From Candidatus Eiseniibacteriota bacterium (lineage in GTDB: Bacteria > Joyebacterota > Joyebacteria > Joyebacterales > Joyebacteraceae): a DNA stretch of 7,301 nucleotides. Made by a program: the position numbers and the translations under genes. Location of the stretch: NCBI GenBank assembly GCA_030630395.1, contig DAOVNE010000061.1, forward strand, positions 1-7,301, given 5' to 3'. How positions within the stretch are numbered: position 1 is the first letter of the stretch; the number at the start of each line of letters is the position of its first letter. This document shows positions 5,871 to 7,301 of the stretch, one piece after another. The notes beneath the pieces are model-generated. The model made no database searches, was not told the origin of the DNA, and saw nothing but the letters and a program-made list of their open reading frames with translations.

Positions 5871-7301
5871 ATGATCAGATGCTTTCTGCCCGTGATAGTC
5901 GCCTTCACCGTGCTCATGTCCGGTGGAGCGTCGTCGCAGCAGTCTCAGGTGCTGCCGCCTGGTGCGGCGGTCCCGGGCCCCATGTCCGATCATATCCCGG
6001 CGGCCCTGGAGCAGCTCTTTGCTCTTGATGACGGCAGGATAGCTCGGACCGAGCGCCTCCTGGCCGCTCAGGACGTGGAGCGGTACGAGATCGATGTCTG
6101 CGTGGATCCCGGGCGGGGTTGGCTCTCAGGGAAGTGCCGCCTGGTCGCGCGTGTAAACGGCCCCATCATGGAACTCGAGCTCAACGAAGCTCTCACTGTC
6201 CTGTCTCTTATGACCGCGGGCGGCGATTCCCCGGACTTCGATCGCAGCGGCCGCAGGATGGAAGTGCTTCTTAAGCCGGCAGGCGGCTCTGGAGAGGCGC
6301 CCGGCGATGAGCCCGCCTACATCGAACTCATAATCGCGTATGAAGGTCTGGTGCCTCTGGCACACGATCCGAGCGATAGCGCCGGTGGCCTTGTGATCCT
6401 CACCGGCGAGGATGCCTGGTATCCATTGCCGCGAGACGGCGACGTTGCGCTGTTTCACGCGACCGTGAGATATCCGATCGGTCAGTCATGTCTCTTCACG
6501 GGGACGCTCTCAGGCATGGCGTCTACGCCCGCGGCTGTTCCGGGCTCGTGCGTCGGCGGGGACGTCTGGCAGACCGATATTCCCATTCCCTCCGCTGCCC
6601 TTGTCGTCGGTGGACTCGACAGCTCGTGGGGACTCGTGGGCAATCTCTTTCTCGGCTACCACCAGTTCCGTGATAGCGGCTCTCAGGACGCGGAGTACCG
6701 CACGCAGGTCCATATGCCGACGGCTCAGGTCGTGAAGGAGCCGATCCGCTTTCTGGAGACCTGTCTCGGACCCTATCCCTACGATTGGCTGAGCGTCGTC
6801 ACGGTTCCCATCGGCACGCTCGGCGTTCCTGCCGTCTCCGGCCCCGGTCTCATAATCGTCGAGGAAGCGACGAGTGGAGGCGGCATCGCGGGGTCTCCAT
6901 CTCCTGACAAGTACATCCTCGAGCTGGCCCGATGCTGGTGGGGACATTCAATCTCCGCCGGTGCGCTAGTTTCTGAGGGGATCGCGGCTCACGCGGAGAT
7001 CCGGTGGCTGGAGGAGGTTCGTGGGGAGGAAGAGGCTGCGCTAAGGCGGGCGCTTCGTCACCGGCAGTTCGCCCGTGTGATTGCGGACTCTTCAGGACGG
7101 GACCTCATGAGTCTCTGCATCACCCCGGATGGGAGCTGCGACAAGGGGATAGCGAGGGGGCGCGGATCCGCTGTCATGGGTATGCTCGACGCGATGCTGG
7201 GCCACGATGTCTACTGCGAGACGCTTACGAGGCTTGCTCGGGACAACGCCGGAGGGGTCACGGGCCTTCGCGATCTTGCCCAAGCTCTCGCCGATATCTC
7301 A
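5871..7301 (+). CDS. Secreted M1 aminopeptidase-like protein with a degenerate active site (3' end outside window)
   Basis: A frame open from ATG 5871 to the window edge (477 codons, no stop). GGAGGT sits just upstream with a short spacer. The N-terminus is a signal peptide (FLPVIVAFTVLMSGGASS, cleavage near residue 22). Residues about 65-230 resemble the M1 N-terminal beta domain, including YEIDVCVDPGRGWLSGKCRL, ELELNEALTV and DAWYPLPRDGDVALFHATVRYP. The catalytic-domain layout follows: GPGLIIVEE, then ELARCWWGHS, SEGIAAHAEIRWLEE and GSAVMGMLDAMLG. The zinc and catalytic residues are mostly gone. HExxH reads LELAR (350-354). The GxMEN-type Glu is Ser323. The YxKG tyrosine is Arg429. The Glu of SEG (369) remains, but only 14 residues follow the HExxH equivalent instead of 18. 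M1 enzymes cleave N-terminal residues with zinc; this one probably cannot, and may bind peptides or proteins instead (inference). It is transcribed away from iscU. Confidence 0.75.
   Translation, partial: MIRCFLPVIVAFTVLMSGGASSQQSQVLPPGAAVPGPMSDHIPAALEQLFALDDGRIARTERLLAAQDVERYEIDVCVDPGRGWLSGKCRLVARVNGPIMELELNEALTVLSLMTAGGDSPDFDRSGRRMEVLLKPAGGSGEAPGDEPAYIELIIAYEGLVPLAHDPSDSAGGLVILTGEDAWYPLPRDGDVALFHATVRYPIGQSCLFTGTLSGMASTPAAVPGSCVGGDVWQTDIPIPSAALVVGGLDSSWGLVGNLFLGYHQFRDSGSQDAEYRTQVHMPTAQVVKEPIRFLETCLGPYPYDWLSVVTVPIGTLGVPAVSGPGLIIVEEATSGGGIAGSPSPDKYILELARCWWGHSISAGALVSEGIAAHAEIRWLEEVRGEEEAALRRALRHRQFARVIADSSGRDLMSLCITPDGSCDKGIARGRGSAVMGMLDAMLGHDVYCETLTRLARDNAGGVTGLRDLAQALADIS

Noticed and set aside
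5371..5874. Plus-strand open frame (167 codons) over iscU and the divergent promoter region.
   Set aside because: It is a shadow of iscU, whose three ligand cysteines and full-length match are unambiguous.
6510..6947. Minus-strand open frame (145 codons) within the M1-like gene.
   Set aside because: The plus frame is open for 477 codons, with a signal peptide and M1 landmarks on both sides of this region.

Overview
The window is GC-rich and densely coded, with short gaps, overlapping starts and mixed ATG/GTG/TTG starts. It looks like chromosomal DNA of a bacterium. A secreted Slt-type lytic transglycosylase with a long TPR domain implies a peptidoglycan wall and probably a Gram-negative-type envelope. 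I cannot name the phylum. A poorly cultured lineage of the FCB/Eisenbacteria sort would fit, but that is only an impression from gene content.

Left half, plus strand (1-4441): the 3' end of a CoA-disulfide reductase/NADH-oxidase-type flavoprotein; an 88-bp gap with a small hairpin; ptsI (Enzyme I of the PEP:sugar phosphotransferase system, all catalytic residues present); and a TPR lytic transglycosylase whose ATG overlaps the ptsI stop by one base. No HPr (ptsH) gene lies next to ptsI.

Middle, minus strand (4468-5712): a three-gene unit read right to left. It comprises an IscU/NifU-type Fe-S scaffold, a small two-helix DUF4190-like membrane protein, and a DUF2752-type membrane protein that starts at TTG 12 nt after its neighbour. 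It converges on the transglycosylase gene across 26 bp with no clear terminator.

Divergent control region (5713-5870): a strong sigma70-like promoter drives the scaffold operon leftwards (TTGACG-17-TATCAT). A second candidate (TTGCCG-17-TAAGAT) drives the right-hand gene. A nested inverted repeat sits between them and covers the leftward -35 box, which makes it a good candidate operator.

Right end, plus strand (5871-7301, open at the window edge): a secreted protein with the layout of an M1 (gluzincin) aminopeptidase in which nearly every catalytic motif is altered. HExxH reads LELAR, the GxMEN-type motif has lost its Glu, and the YxKG tyrosine is Arg. It looks like an M1 pseudo-peptidase and is the most unusual item here. 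I saw no mobile elements, CRISPR arrays, rRNA or convincing tRNA genes.
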